Shown: piece by piece, positions 23,038-34,643 of the stretch | How the letters are laid out: each line of letters starts with the position of its first letter | How positions within the stretch are numbered: position 1 is the stretch's first letter | Assembly: GCA_963082975.1 (NCBI GenBank) | Contig: OY720348.1 | Span: 51,968,421 to 52,032,420 of the forward strand | DNA from: Labia minor | Lineage: Eukaryota > Arthropoda > Insecta > Dermaptera > Spongiphoridae | DNA length: 64,000 bases | Reading direction: 5' to 3' | Translations under genes and position numbers: made by a program | Notes under the pieces: generated by a model | Databases searched by the model: none | Told to the model about the DNA's origin: nothing | Seen by the model: the letters and a program-made list of their open reading frames with translations, nothing else

Positions 23038-23378
23038 ACTATCTCGCCAGAGCTGAATAATGAAATTTGATACACGGGCATTATTCAAAATTCGTAGTTT
23101 TCTATCAAGTTTTGAGAAACGTAACTCATCCGGAAGAGGATCATTACCTACCACGTTTTGATTTTTTTTTCCTCTAAACTGGCCGTAAAATTAAAGACAT
23201 ATGTTTGATATTTTTTCACATGATTAAAAATTGTATAAAACTGCTATATATAGAATTTCAGATTGATTGAATCGCTGAAAGTACTAAAATTAATTTTTTA
23301 ATGTTAACTGGCAATCACGCGCCAGCATGTGACGTGGTGCCATTAATAAAGAACCAAACAGTGGAGACCCTCCAGATA
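23038..23378 (+). mobile_element. HINE-A with internal deletion
   Basis: Begins TTTTTACTATCTCGCCAGAG and jumps to AATAATGAAATTTGATACAC, losing the microsatellite core. It ends GTGGAGACCCTCCAG then a T-rich tail. Confidence 0.7.
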
Positions 23379-23650
23379 TTTTTATAAGAGAAAAAGAGAG
23401 AGAGAGAGAGAAAAGGACAATAATAATTAAAAAAAACTAATTATAAGAATTAAATAAGATAAATATTATAATTAATTAATAGAATTAATTGTATTAAATC
23501 GTATTCAAAATACCACCAGATTATTTTCTTAATGAATAAACTTATCAAAATATTATATATACATGGGATTTTTTATATTAAAATTATTACTTTAAAATAA
23601 TAATAAAACTTTAATTTATTTACTTAGATATATGGATATATATATATATA

Positions 23651-23719
23651 CTAGCTGCTCCGAGCGCCTTCGGCGCTCTCCACACCTAGACGGGGCTGCG
23701 CCCCCTGTACCCCCCGAGT
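23651..23719 (-). mobile_element. Helitron 3' end next to LINE fragment
   Basis: The minus strand ends with hairpin GAGCGCCGAAGGCGCTC then GGAGCAGCTAG and host T. Upstream is a second GC hairpin (GGGGGCGCAGCCCC). A LINE fragment of the same strand abuts it at 23720. Confidence 0.7.
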
Positions 23720-24166
23720 GTCCCTATTCTGAGCTATAACTCCTACCCTGTCCCATCTCTCTCACGTTCCTTCCTACATTGTCCACCCTGTTCACAATTG
23801 GTCTTCCAAACGGACGTTTTCCAATCGAACTCCCCACCAATATATTTTTCCTCTCTCATTCTAGCCATGTGCCCTGCCGATCCCAGCCTAACTATATCTA
23901 GAGATGCATAGAGGTCATGCAATTCCTTGTTATGCAGTCTCCGCCATTCCCCGGTGTCCTCATCTTTCTTTGGTCCATAAATGCTGGGAAGAATCCTATT
24001 CTCAAATACTCTGAATCTACTCTCATCTCCCAGGATTATAGACCATGCCTCCCACCCATATAATACAATTAATAATTTAATAATTTTGATCCCCTTTGAT
24101 AATAATTTCCCGATTGCAACCTCGATTTAAATTCTTTACAAGTATTATTCTCTCTGATACTAATTA
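23720..24166 (-). pseudogene. LINE reverse transcriptase C-terminal relic
   Basis: The minus strand reads LYGWEAWSIILGDESRFRVF, IYGPKKDEDTGEWRRLHNKE and LHDLYASLDIVR, then AGHMARMREEKYIG followed by frame loss. These are hallmark phrases of the C-terminal region of an insect non-LTR retrotransposon. Upstream RT palm domains are missing. Inactive. Confidence 0.8.
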
Positions 24167-24989
24167 TCAAATTAATTAATTTCAAACCCCATCACTTTTC
24201 CTGCCTCGATTAATTTTTTTATGCTACTTTAAATGTTATTAATTTATTTAAAAAAAACAAAGTAAACAAAATACAAATAAAATATAAAGAAATTAGCATA
24301 ACACTAAACTACTATAAAAAAAATAATATTAAAAAATATATATTAAAATCTTACGTGAAAATCCAATTATGAGATCAAATTTTCTTAATTAAAATGATTT
24401 ACTCACATAATCTTAAAAATTAATAGTATTAAATTATAGCCGTAATGTGAATGTTTTCAAAGTTTAAAAAGCCAATAAGATCAATTGAGATATTGTAAAT
24501 ATCAATATATATATAAAAAGATTTTTATCTGCTCATTGATCAGAATTTAAATTTTTTTGCGTATATTCGCGTTTCATGTCCTCTAGAATCCAAAAGTGAC
24601 TTTAGAATTTTTCATTTCTGTTCATAGACTATAAATTTTATTAATATCTAATCAATAACCGCAGAAATTAATTTTTAAAAATTTGATATAAACATGTTGT
24701 CATTTAGCATCGGAAAGAATACAATAAAAAAGATGTTTTTAATATTTATATTTTTATTTTTATTTTTCTAATATTTACAATATTTCAATTAATCATATAG
24801 TTTTTTATATATGTTTATTTATGCACAAAAAATTAATTGACATAATTATTAATTTAATATTAAAATTTAATAAAATAAAATTTAATTTAATAAAATTAAT
24901 TTAATAAAATAAAATAATTTAATAAAATATTAAAATAATAAAAATTAATAAATTTGTAAAAAAAAAAATATATAATACTTAAAAAAAAA

Positions 24990-25330
24990 TGTGCCTTTGC
25001 GAGTTTCGCACTGAGGGTGCAAAGTCATAAGATGGCGCGCTAGCTCGTTTAGCCATGAAACCGTATTGTATCTAAGTCTTCTATTATGAAATATATAGAT
25101 CTCAAATTATCGCCACCAGCGCCTCTATGATCTAGCATTGTAACTAAACTAATTTTATTTAAATTCCACCCCCTGGACACACCTTACCAATTAGCGGTTT
25201 TATAAAGTAAGTCTGACATGCCCTGAGACCTACTGAATATACATAAAAAATTTCATAAGAATCGGTCCAGCCGTTTCGGAGGAGTATTTTTTCAAAGTTT
25301 TGTGACACGAGAAATTTATATATAAGAAGA
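24990..25330 (+). mobile_element. Unclassified repeat end
   Basis: The phrases AAGAATCGGTCCAGCCGTTT, GGAGGAGTA and GTGACACGAGAAATTTATAT are familiar from ends of insect interspersed repeats. No coding. Family not assigned. Confidence 0.45.
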
Positions 25331-26360
25331 TATATAATAAATACATATATAGTGGCTATTGTTCATTTTCATTTGGATAGTAGATGAAGATGATCACAAC
25401 TGGTTTGACGTTGGTCTGACGATTGGATTAAGAAACTGGGAGTAGGGAGGGGGTAATCGGAGGCTCCAGGCCCTATTATATAACCTCCTGCTGGATGGAT
25501 ATATGAAATGATTAATTAATTAATATTAATATAAATAATATATTAAAATATTTAATCTAACTAGTACTATAATTTTAAACACATACCTACTTTTTTATAA
25601 ATTTCTTGAATAATCAATCAATTAATAGTGCTTTTTAATCAGGCTTTAAAGAATTAAACGAGATTTGGATATTAAAAAAAATAGAATTTTCTTCTCAAGG
25701 TCACGCGGTAGTGTCATTCCATAAGCAATGCATTGGCAAATATTTATGAATTAACAATCTTAAATGATTTTCGATTTAATTGATTTTAGCATGTGTGTGA
25801 GAGGTAATAAATTAAAAATTAATTTCAAATTTGAAAGGGAAAAAGTTGAAATATGAAAAAGAATAATTATCTATTTAAGCGAATCAAAGAATTGTGTATT
25901 CGAGGTGACGGCATCATGGCCGCCGAAATCACATTGCATCTGTCAAAATTCATTAATTCATATTTAATTAAGGAAGCATCGTAAAATTATAGAATGCTAG
26001 TGAAAATGAATCTACGTTTCATATCGAATATTTTGGTATGCGTTTTGTCTATTGTTATCAGGAAATATTAAAGAAAGTATACCAACGACACTAAATAAAA
26101 ATATATTATAATTTTCACTTATAATTCTATAAAAATCCATTTTATTTAGAATCTGGAGAGAATTCTGTTGAATCCTTTGGTTTAGTGTATATTAAACACA
26201 ATTTTGCTATAAATTTATATAAAAGAAACAATATCAAATAGATGTGTTTTTTTTTTATTTTCAAAGAATATAATATAAATATGAGATACAAATTTATAAG
26301 AAACTTGGAGAGGTGGGTCCTCTCAGAGACATTTATAGGACATGTCTCACTCGTGAAATC

Positions 26361-26365
<5 letters not shown>

Positions 26366-26399
<34 letters not shown>
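26366..26399. repeat. (AT)n microsatellite
   Basis: About 17 TA units; the shorter allele of the paralogous site is at 50437-50466. Confidence 0.9.
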
Positions 26400-26405
<6 letters not shown>

Positions 26406-26463
26406 AGAGAATATACTCTCTTTAAATTTGGCGCGACCTCTCTGACTGTCGCTAGGTGCCTCA

Positions 26464-26745
26464 TCTAATACAAGAACTTTCGAGTATCTTTGAGCCATAT
26501 AAATAGATAGATATAACATATACAATAATAATATATATAATTAATTTACTGATTAAATTAAAATATATTTTAAATAAGAACACAAAAAGAAATGTATGTT
26601 TTATCTAATATACTGATTGAAACAAAATGGATGAAAACCTTTTACTACTCTTAACCAAATACTATGGACCACTCGGGGGGGGGGGTACAGGGGGCGGAGC
26701 CCCCGTCTAGGTGTGGAGAGCGCCGAAGGCGCTCGGAGCAGCTAG
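26464..26745 (+). mobile_element. Non-autonomous Helitron, exact ends
   Basis: 282 bp beginning TCTAATACAAGAAC and ending hairpin GAGCGCCGAAGGCGCTC, GGAGCAGCTAG. The duplicated locus at 50526-50545 reads GCCTCATCTAATATAAATTT with no insert. The element therefore sits exactly between A and T with no target duplication, begins with TC and ends with CTAG, as expected for canonical Helitrons. Its first about 40 bp resemble the 3' end of the local LINE (AAGAACTTTCGAG...AGAT repeats). No helicase or Rep coding, so it needs an autonomous partner. Confidence 0.85.
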
Positions 26746-27439
26746 TCTAATATAAATTTGTTTCTTTCATTTGAAAAATCCTGCCTTCTGATATAAAAAG
26801 TATATTATATATATATATATATATATAGAAGAGTCAAGATTTCATTTTTATTCTTTTTAATAAATCTATGATAGGTATTCTCCTTCATCCAAATAAAATT
26901 GATTTTTTTTTGTAGGATCAGGGAGGGGGTAATTAAAGAAATGGATTGATAGGAGTCCAATGGTAAAGGACATGATTCCTTCTGTAGAAATCATCTGCTC
27001 ACGTGAGGGCAGGGGCGCAACTCCCTGAAGTAAATCTCTTTTCTATTGGGATTATAGAAAAGAATTTACTCGTTACCCATTCAATTTATATAATATTAAA
27101 TTAATTTTTAATTTTATAAAATTTTCCCATTTTTTCTCACTTTCTCATTAGTTTATTCTTAATTATATATATATATATATATATATAAATTTCAAATTAC
27201 TTAAATACTATTAATTAAAACATATATTTTTTATAATATTATATTGGAATTGGGGTGAGGGGTGGGAAATAGGTTTATGGTATTTAGACATAAGATTTGG
27301 TTTAGGCCATGTAATTGGAATGAAAAGAGAGAATATACATAAATAAATATTAATATATATGAATTCGTATTTGTTTAGTTTTTAGTTGAATTTACGAATA
27401 AATTACTTTTTTTTAGTGATTTATCATTAATATTTAATA

Positions 27440-27895
27440 TTATTATTATTATTATTAGAATTTTAATTAATATTTATATTTATCTAATTATTTTAATTAA
27501 ATATTATAAAATTTGTAAATTTTGGTGGGGTTAATTACAAGACAGGATGAATTTTTTAAAAATGTTTTGATTATAACAGTATTTACATTCTGACATAATA
27601 TAATAAAGAAAATAGAAAACATTGCTATACAAGTTTATAAGTTTATAGTTTAAATATAAACCTTGTATTTTTTTTTTATTTTGAGATAATCTCTAGTTCT
27701 GAATTATTATTATTTTTATTATATATATATATATCCCGTAAACCACCAGATTATTTTTTAATAAGTTTATCATAGGCTGGGATTTACTTTTGCAGCATCC
27801 TTCTATATTGTGTTGTTGAAATTAAATTAAAAAAATCGTAATAATATTGACTTCGGTAAGAAAAGAGCGAGATTTGTTTTAGTTTGTTTATATAT
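27440..27895 (+). repeat. 430-bp block shared with 34712-35150
   Basis: The phrases TTGGTGGGGTTAATTACAAG, TTGCTATACAAGTTTATAAG, CCCGTAAACCACCAG and GACTTCGGTAAGAAAAGAGC occur in the same order in both copies, with few differences. Both end at the same point (TTTGTTTTAGTTTGTT). It abuts the promoter-like region of the secreted-protein exon. Confidence 0.8.
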
Positions 27896-28121
27896 ATATA
27901 TAAAATAAAATAATAAGAGAGCGGCTATGACTTAGCGATGAAGGGGTGGGTGGATAAGAGGGAGGGAAGAGTGGATTTGTTGTTTAATTCAATGTATAGC
28001 TATTGTCTGATTGTCCGATTCGCTTTCATTTCACCGAAAGCCAAAGGGCATAGGCTGAGAGCATCGTCAACGTTAACGGGACTGGTCCGTTACCGGTGAG
28101 GAGGCGATGGCCTCCTCGGCC

Positions 28122-28161
28122 CCATTCAGTCGCTCGCTGCTCACCTGATCGGTATCCCACT
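28122..28161 (+). promoter_or_regulatory. Candidate initiator and 5' leader
   Basis: CATTCAGTCGC at 28123-28133 fits the arthropod initiator (TCAGT). It lies within a GC-rich 200-bp segment and 34 nt before the ATG. A downstream promoter element is not obvious. Confidence 0.35.
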
Positions 28162-28233
28162 ATGCAATGGAATTTAGTACTCGGCGCACTGCTAGCAACA
28201 ATCGCCCAGGCAGATCCCACTTTTCATACGACA
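28162..28233 (+). CDS. First coding exon of a secreted or membrane protein
   Basis: Twenty-four codons from ATG at 28162 to a strong splice donor (ACA then GTAAGT at 28234), phase 0. The residues are MQWNLVLGALLATIAQA then DPTFHTT: a short N-region, a hydrophobic core and an AQA-D signal-peptidase site, a textbook signal peptide. The exon sits in a GC-rich, CpG-containing island unlike the flanking AT-rich DNA, with an initiator-like site just upstream. The in-frame read-through past the donor soon becomes intron-like and repetitive. The rest of the gene must lie downstream, possibly beyond the window; whether the candidates at 61430 or 63143 belong to it cannot be told. The protein family is not recognisable from 24 residues. 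Confidence 0.6.
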
Positions 28234-28336
28234 GTAAGTCCATTTCCATGTATCCTCCCACGCATCACAAGTCAATCATTCCAATCTTTACATTCACTTG
28301 GAATTTATTATACATATATTTATTTATTTATTTATA

Positions 28337-28456
28337 TATATTTAAATTAAAATTAAAATTTAATTAATTAATTTAATTAATAATAGAATTTAAAAAAAAA
28401 AAAAATGAAATACAAATTGAAATATTCTAATTTAAAATTTAAAATTAAATTTTATT

Positions 28457-28489
<33 letters not shown>

Positions 28490-28636
28490 CATTTAAATTA
28501 AAATTTAATTAATTAATTTAATTAAAATTAATAGAATTTAAAATAAAAAAAAGATACAAATTGAAATTTTCTAATATTTTAAATTTAAAATTAAATTTTA
28601 TTTATATATAAATATATATTTATATATATTTATTTA

Positions 28637-28681
<45 letters not shown>

Positions 28682-28690
28682 TTATCATAA
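28337..28690. repeat. Tandem 150-bp duplication plus AT tracts
   Basis: Two copies (28337-28487 and 28490-28630) share TTTAATTAATTAATTTAATT, AATAGAATTTAAAA and ATTAAATTTTATTTATATAT, and both end in (AT)n. A third partial copy is near 29515. It lies in the presumed first intron of the secreted-protein gene. Confidence 0.7.
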
Positions 28691-29633
28691 AGGCTTTAAA
28701 TTAATTAATTTTATTTATTATTCCCATTTTTAAACAAACCTATAATACTACCCCCTTCCATTATTTAAAATAAATTAGAGCTTCTATCTCTCAAATAAGA
28801 ATTTCGTCGTTGTCTTAATACTATATATACCAATAATTATTTCTATATTATGTAGAATGTAAATAATGAAATTCGCTGTAAAAATAAAAATGTAATATAC
28901 TAATTACGACCATGAGTCACCGATTGATTGTAAAAATTATTGTAAACCCTTTTTTGTTATGTTATGGGGAAAAAAAAAATATGTATTACAAATTGGCTAA
29001 TAAACATACTTTTTGAAACTAACAAAATAAACACATCCTGATTTTATTTTTATATTATATTATATTAATTTTTAATATATATATAATTAAATAAATAAAT
29101 AAATAAATATATATATATATATAAATATATATTTATTTATATATAAAGTTCATGGAATTTAACAGTACATGGGATTCCCTTATTCATAATTTAAGATCGA
29201 TTTTTTTGATAATTTGGTTTTTTATAAATGTAAATTAATACTATTTTTATTTTTATAATTTGAAAATAAAAGTATACTATAAGGTGAGTGGAGTGAGAAT
29301 CGGAATAGAATAGAATGATAGGGATAGTTGGAGGAATGTATATGCTGAAGCTAAAAAGATTTAAATTCAGAAGCACTATAGTGATAGATATTATTATATT
29401 ATATTATATATATCAAATTATGTATATATTTTCCTATGTATATTTGTATATATGAAATGTCTATAACATTATGAAATTAGCTACAAATTTATAATATTAC
29501 AATTTCAAATGTTTATAAAATTTAAAATAAAAATAAAATGAAATACAAATTGACATATTCTAAATGTTGATATTAATATTATTTTTTATCATTAAAGAGA
29601 ATTTATTAAACATAATTAACATAAAAATAAACC
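28691..29633. other. AT-rich intron-like sequence
   Basis: No coding sequence or recognised repeat apart from (AT)n and (AAAT)n tracts at 29065-29150. Short minus-strand frames are AT artefacts. Confidence 0.35.
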
Positions 29634-30350
29634 TATCTATCTATCTCTGTGACTCTACGGAACTCGAAAGTTCTTTGCCGCAGCAACAACACCCCTCCAA
29701 GAATTCCTATTCTGAGCCACATCCTTCCAATCCCTATCCTCTCCCATCTCTCTCACATCTTTTCCCACATTATCCACCCACCGAGTCCTTGGACTTCCAA
29801 GAGGACGTTTCCCACTCGGTCTCCCTACCAATATATTTTTTGCCATTCTATCTTCTCCCATTCTAGCCACGTGTCCTGCCCACCGTAGCCTTCTCGATGT
29901 ATAATTCTAACTATATCTGAAGATGCATAGAGGTCATGCAATTCCTCGTTATGCAATCTTCGCCATTCCCCGGTGACCTTATCTTTCTTTGACCCATAAA
30001 TGCTTCGCAGAATCATATTCTCAAATACTCTAAATCTACTCTCGTCACCTAAGGTCATGCCTCACATCCATATAATACAACCGGTATAATAATTGTTTTA
30101 TATATTTTAACTTTTATCCCCTTTGATAATAATTTTGATGCGATAAGCCCCTTTATTGCATAATAACAGTCGTTTCCCGATTGTAACCTCGCTTTAAACT
30201 CATCTCGAATATTATTATCTTTCGTTATCACAGAACCTAAGTATTTGAATTTTTCTACATTTTCAAATTCTATATCTTGTATATTAAGATTTTGTGTGTT
30301 AATACTATTCCTCTCTGTTACTAAATACTTTGTCTTAGCATTATTAATTA
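29634..30350 (-). pseudogene. LINE reverse transcriptase 3' part with GATA tail
   Basis: Reading from 30340 down, the minus strand gives NIQDIEFENVEKFKYLGSVI, NDCYYAIKGLIASKLLSKG and IYKTIIIPVVLYGCEA, then after a deletion/frameshift GDESRFRVFENMILRSIYG, TGEWRRLHNEELHDLYAS, and after another shift RPLGSPRTRWVDNV and DWKDVAQNRNSWRGVVAAAK. This is the RT thumb and C-terminal region of an insect non-LTR element. It ends NFRVP-stop with a (GATA)n-like tail at 29634-29646. At least two frameshifts make it inactive. The 5' part is cut where the foldback at 30358 begins. Confidence 0.85.
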
Positions 30351-30357
30351 TATATAT

Positions 30358-30748
30358 AATATAATATTTTTGTGTGGATTAGATGGACTATGAAAATAAT
30401 AAATAAATAAAGGGATAAAGAGAAGAATCTTTAATTGAGTTTATATTATGTTGGGTCTTTGGAATGAAATGAAAAAATCCTGCGGCATGTACCACCGGTG
30501 GCTCATACCGCCACATAAAATAAATTATGGAGCCGGCGGGAACGTGTTAAGTAGTAAAAAATAACTAAAAATTTATTAACAAATTAAGATCAGAAAAATA
30601 TAATTGATATAATATATTTAACAATAAATTATTTATAATATTATCTTACTTATAATAAAGTTAATTAAATATTTTTCTTTATCCCCTTATTTATAAAACA
30701 AACTATTTTCACAGTCCCCTTATAATCCACACAAAAATATAATATTTT
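30358..30748. mobile_element. Foldback / MITE with about 70-bp imperfect arms
   Basis: The left end ATAATATTTTTGTGTGGATT and the reverse complement of the right end match, with further pairing through AAATAAAGGGATAAAGA. The centre includes CCACCGGTGG. It interrupts or borders the LINE relic. About 390 bp. Confidence 0.6.
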
Positions 30749-30749
30749 T

Positions 30750-31950
30750 CAATATTATATTTACATTGGTATATATAATAAAATAACAATTTCAAATCTA
30801 TTAAAATCTATTAAGATGTCAGCAAGATTATTAAGTACAATAAATATTTAAAAAGAAAAAATTATATACTCAAAAATTTTAATCTATGTATTTATAATGA
30901 GTGTATCTGAAAGAAAAGAAAATTTCCCACAAATGACTAATATTTTTTATATTTATAAAATTGAAAATAAGTAAATAAATAAATAAATAAATAAATAAAT
31001 ACTATAGGAAAAATTTAAATCAATTTATTTTAATAAAAAAATAAAATAAATTTAATTTATATTAATTGGAATGTTCAATCGTTTTATGAATATATATTTT
31101 TATGATATCATCTTAAATATCAAAGAATTTTGAATTTTATATTATCAGATATTTATTTAAATAACAAAATAATTACATCAATTGAGAATATTATAAAAAG
31201 TGTCTCATTGATGTTATTTAAAATATAAATACCTATTATATCATTTTTTCCAATTATATTGTAACATTTTATTTAAACAAGTATTAGTTTATCATATAAA
31301 AAACATTCTTTGAGTTTTTACTATTTATCATTTATATTTTATTTCTTAAATAAATAAATAAAATTTTTGTTTAATAGATGTAATATTTATGTTAGAAGAG
31401 AAATCATTTAATAAATATAATTGATTGATGATTGCAATAGAAGGAAGGTCTTGTCAAGACAAAACTGCGCCCTGTGCGAAAAGAGAATGAGCACCCTAAC
31501 CCCCATTTTAAACTTTCCGCCTTTCCGTAGTGATTTGGCGCCCAACCTTCCTTCCCCCATTGTGTTTCCTTCATTCATTATTTTTCTATATTTCAATTTT
31601 ATTTATTTTTAAACATTGATTTCTTTACGTATCAACATGTAGGTATATAGAGAATAGAATTTCATAAGAAGTATCGTTAATTAAATAGATAAAAAAAAAT
31701 TATGAAATAAATGATATTTTTTGATAAATAGTTGATAATGTTTATAAAAAAGTATTAGTATTTAGTAATATGTGTATAAATTCATTTATATAAATATTTA
31801 TATATAATCATTAATTCATATTCAATTTGATAGTAATCGTTTTTCAATCATAACCAAATAGTGAGAAAAAACTAAATATTTAAATGATTCTTGTTTGCAA
31901 TATAAATATCTAAAGTGATTTTGGTTGTGCAACTATAAATATAATATAAA
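30750..31950. other. AT-rich spacer
   Basis: An (AAAT)n tract at 30972-31001 and a pyrimidine-rich patch at 31455-31580 are the only visible features. No gene seen. Confidence 0.3.
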
Positions 31951-31959
31951 TTAAATTAG

Positions 31960-32300
31960 TCTTGGGTAGGGCCGTGGGAAGGGGAGGGGGTCGCCACGGG
32001 CGTCATATTTTAGTGGGCGCCAAATCCAACAATTAATTAATTCTAATAAAAATTGGGAAGATTAAATTTTGTCTTAATGTGCTCCTAGTCTTATAGTGTT
32101 TTCAATTTATGTATCTTAATAGGGGCAGGGCCCACTCTAAAAGGCGGCAAACCGGGCATTTGTCCGGGGCGGAAAATCTGAAGGGCGGCATTTTGTTTAT
32201 GAATGTAATAAATTTTACCAATATGGGTATTTATTCATTTTCCCGGAGTGCCGTAAACGCTAAAGCAGCGCTGATAGGGGGAGAGGGAGAATTTGGCTTT
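31960..32300. mobile_element. hAT-like relic
   Basis: GGGCGCCAAATCC, AAGGCGGCAAACCGGGCATT, GGGGCGGAAAATC and AAGGGCGGCATTTTG have the GGCGGCA-rich character of hAT-type non-autonomous elements, like the bounded element at 59394-59579. Termini are not found. Confidence 0.35.
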
Positions 32301-32879
32301 TTAGTTTAGTTTAAAATAGTATGTTTATTAACCAATTTGTGATACATAATATTTCTTTTTATCTCATAACATAACAAAAAAAAGGGGTTTACAATAGTTT
32401 CTACAATCAATTGGTGACTGTTGGTCGTAATTAGTATACATTTAAATTTTTATTTTTACAGCGAATTTAATTATTTACATTCTACATAATATTGAAATAA
32501 TTTTTTTTATTATTTGATTTACTAACTAGGCAAAGGCTATATATAAAGAAAAAACTAGCCTATATTGGGGAAGTTGGATATCATCGGCAGATGATAACTT
32601 GTCTATTTTTTTGTTTTTCTATTTTGACAACCAAACTGAACCGAAACCACAACCCTGTTATAATACTTTCCCTATATTTCTGAAAATAAATGACACTTGA
32701 CAGTTAACAGAGCCATTTATAAAAGGAACTCTTTAAATACGTATGGAAATTGAAAATATTTTATCTATTTCTCATATTAATTTAATTAATTATACAAGAA
32801 ATGAAAAGAATGATTTATTTTAGTTAATTAATTTAAAATCCTTAGACAAGTGATATAGAATAAATAGATTTTCATTTTT

Positions 32880-34150
32880 ACTATCTCGCCAGAGATAGTA
32901 TTGCGATCGCGAAATTTTCGATGTCTAGATTTTGATGTTTTTATACGTTTTGAAGTACCCTGAGCCATTTACACTAAGTTTGAAAAAATGTCTATGTGTG
33001 TGTGTGTATTACTGTGTGTATGTAGAAAAGAAGACACAAAAATGGTTTGAGTTAGAATAATGAAATTTGGTACACGGACATTAATTAAAATTCGTAGTTT
33101 TCTCTCAACTTTTGAGAAATATAACTCATCCGGAAGTGAGTCATTTCCTACCACAAAAATTTTTATTTTTTTTTTCCTCTAAACTGTCCGTAAAAATAAA
33201 GATGTTGATAGTTTGATAGATTTTCACTTGATTAAAATTTATATAAAACTGCTATATATAAAATTTCAGTTTGATTGAATCCCTGAAAGTACAGGAATTA
33301 ATTTTTACCGACCGACGATAGTAAGGGAGGTATTGTTTTCACACCAAATTTCACATGTGGAGATTTTTACATATCTCCACGAATCATGCATTTTCTTAAC
33401 AGAAAAAAGTATTTTTAGCATGATGTCTGACCGTCCGTCTGTCCGTCTGTCCGTCCGTCCGTATAGATGTGTACAGCCTGAACGGCTCAACGGATTTTGA
33501 TGAAATTTGATATATTTACTTAATCCATCAGTGGGATGAATTGATCAACTTTTGGTGCAAATCCGGAAACCGGAAGTGGTAGTATTAGCGATCGACGATA
33601 AGAAGGGAAGGGTTATTTTCTCACCAAATTTCATATAAGGAGATTTTTTTACATATCACCACGAATGTATTGGTTTTATCCTCGGGAAAAATCATCTTCA
33701 TTATGTTTTTCTTAATTTAAAATTATATGACGTCACCCAGCCCTTCATGACGTCACAGCCTCGGGTAACGCCGGCAACGCCGGCTACTTCAGCTATATAT
33801 TATAAATAAAATAAAATTAAAAATATTTATGTTATATCCATATCTGTTTTTATTACATTAATAGATGTATTAAAATTATTTGAAATTGTTTCTGTAGCTG
33901 GAAATTAATTTATTTCAAACCGTCGGTCGGTTCGGACCTGGCCACGGGTCAACTTATTTAACACTGCAAATCACGCGCCAGCAGGTGACGTGGTGCCATC
34001 AACAAAGAGCCAAACACCCGCTTGTTTAATAAATATTATTTATTAATTTTAATTTATAATTTAATTAATTAAATATAATTTAAATATAATATATGTTATT
34101 TTATCCAATCCAAATTGCGAGACAGTCGAGTGGAGACACTCCAGATTTTT
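32880..34150 (+). mobile_element. HINE-A interrupted by a HINE-B
   Basis: The HINE-A 5' palindrome starts at 32880. The family sequence stops at AATTAATTTTT (33306) and resumes as TAACACTGCAAATCACGCGC at about 33959, ending with GAGATAGT...GAGTGGAGACACTC and a T run at 34150. Joining the flanks restores the family sequence with no gain or loss beyond T-run ambiguity. Confidence 0.85.
33307..33957 (+). mobile_element. HINE-B, full length, nested
   Basis: 651 bp. The 5' terminus is ACCGACCGACGATAG; its inverse CGTCGGTCGGT is at 33921-33931, then hairpin GACCTGGCCACGGGTC and CAACTTATT. The core is a GTCC/GTCT microsatellite at 33426-33460. It carries two TGACGTCA sites (33728, 33748). Inserted into a T run of HINE-A. 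This is the clearest reference copy in the window. Confidence 0.85.
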
Positions 34151-34402
34151 GTCCCTCTTGTCTCTTATCTGAAGTTTTATAATCTATATTATCCTATTAA
34201 TTACAAATTATTTACAAATAATAATTACAATATAATAACAATTGAATTCATCAGGTATTATTACTATTTATAATACTTGTTTCGTATAAAATATTCACTT
34301 GATAAAATAAAACATATAATATATCCCATTATATATATTCACTGTCTCTCTCTCTCTCTTGCTCTATATATCTTCAGTTTTATTGGACTAAACTCAATTT
34401 TT

Positions 34403-34643
34403 ACCGACCGACTATAGGAAGGTAAGGTATTGTTTTCACACCAAATTGCATATGTGAAGATTTTTACATATCTCCACGAATCATGCATTTTCTTAACAGA
34501 AAAAAGTATTTTTAGCATGATGTCTGTCCATCCGTCGGTCTGTATGTCCGTCTGTCTGTCTATTGTGTGTCCTTAAAGGCGTATAACGTGAACGGTTCAA
34601 CGGATTTTGATAAAATTTGTTATATTTTCTTAATCCATCAATA
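34403..34643 (+). mobile_element. HINE-B 5' fragment
   Basis: Starts TTTTTACCGACCGACTATAG and passes the GTCT/GTCC core. It ends at AATCCATCAATAG. Confidence 0.7.

Larger units (their letters stand above)
23215..27590 (+). repeat. Multi-kilobase duplication, copy 1
   Basis: Blocks 23215-23611, 25379-26463, 26746-27155, 27180-27440 and 27441-27585 align collinearly with 49075-49462, 49463-50531, 50532-50935, 51556-51827 and 52977-53088. By eye the identity is above 90 percent. Copy 1 alone contains a block at about 23612-25378 and the Helitron 26464-26745. No gene is visible. It is either a segmental duplication or a large unknown element. Confidence 0.8.

Noticed and set aside
23612-25378. 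Single large insertion in duplication copy 1
   Set aside because: The block contains several unrelated pieces (Helitron end, LINE relic, another repeat) and its edges do not both match an element terminus; a deletion in copy 2 is equally possible.
26142-26525. Open frames on both strands around an (AT)n tract
   Set aside because: They depend on Ile-Tyr runs from the microsatellite and the paralogous copy does not preserve them.
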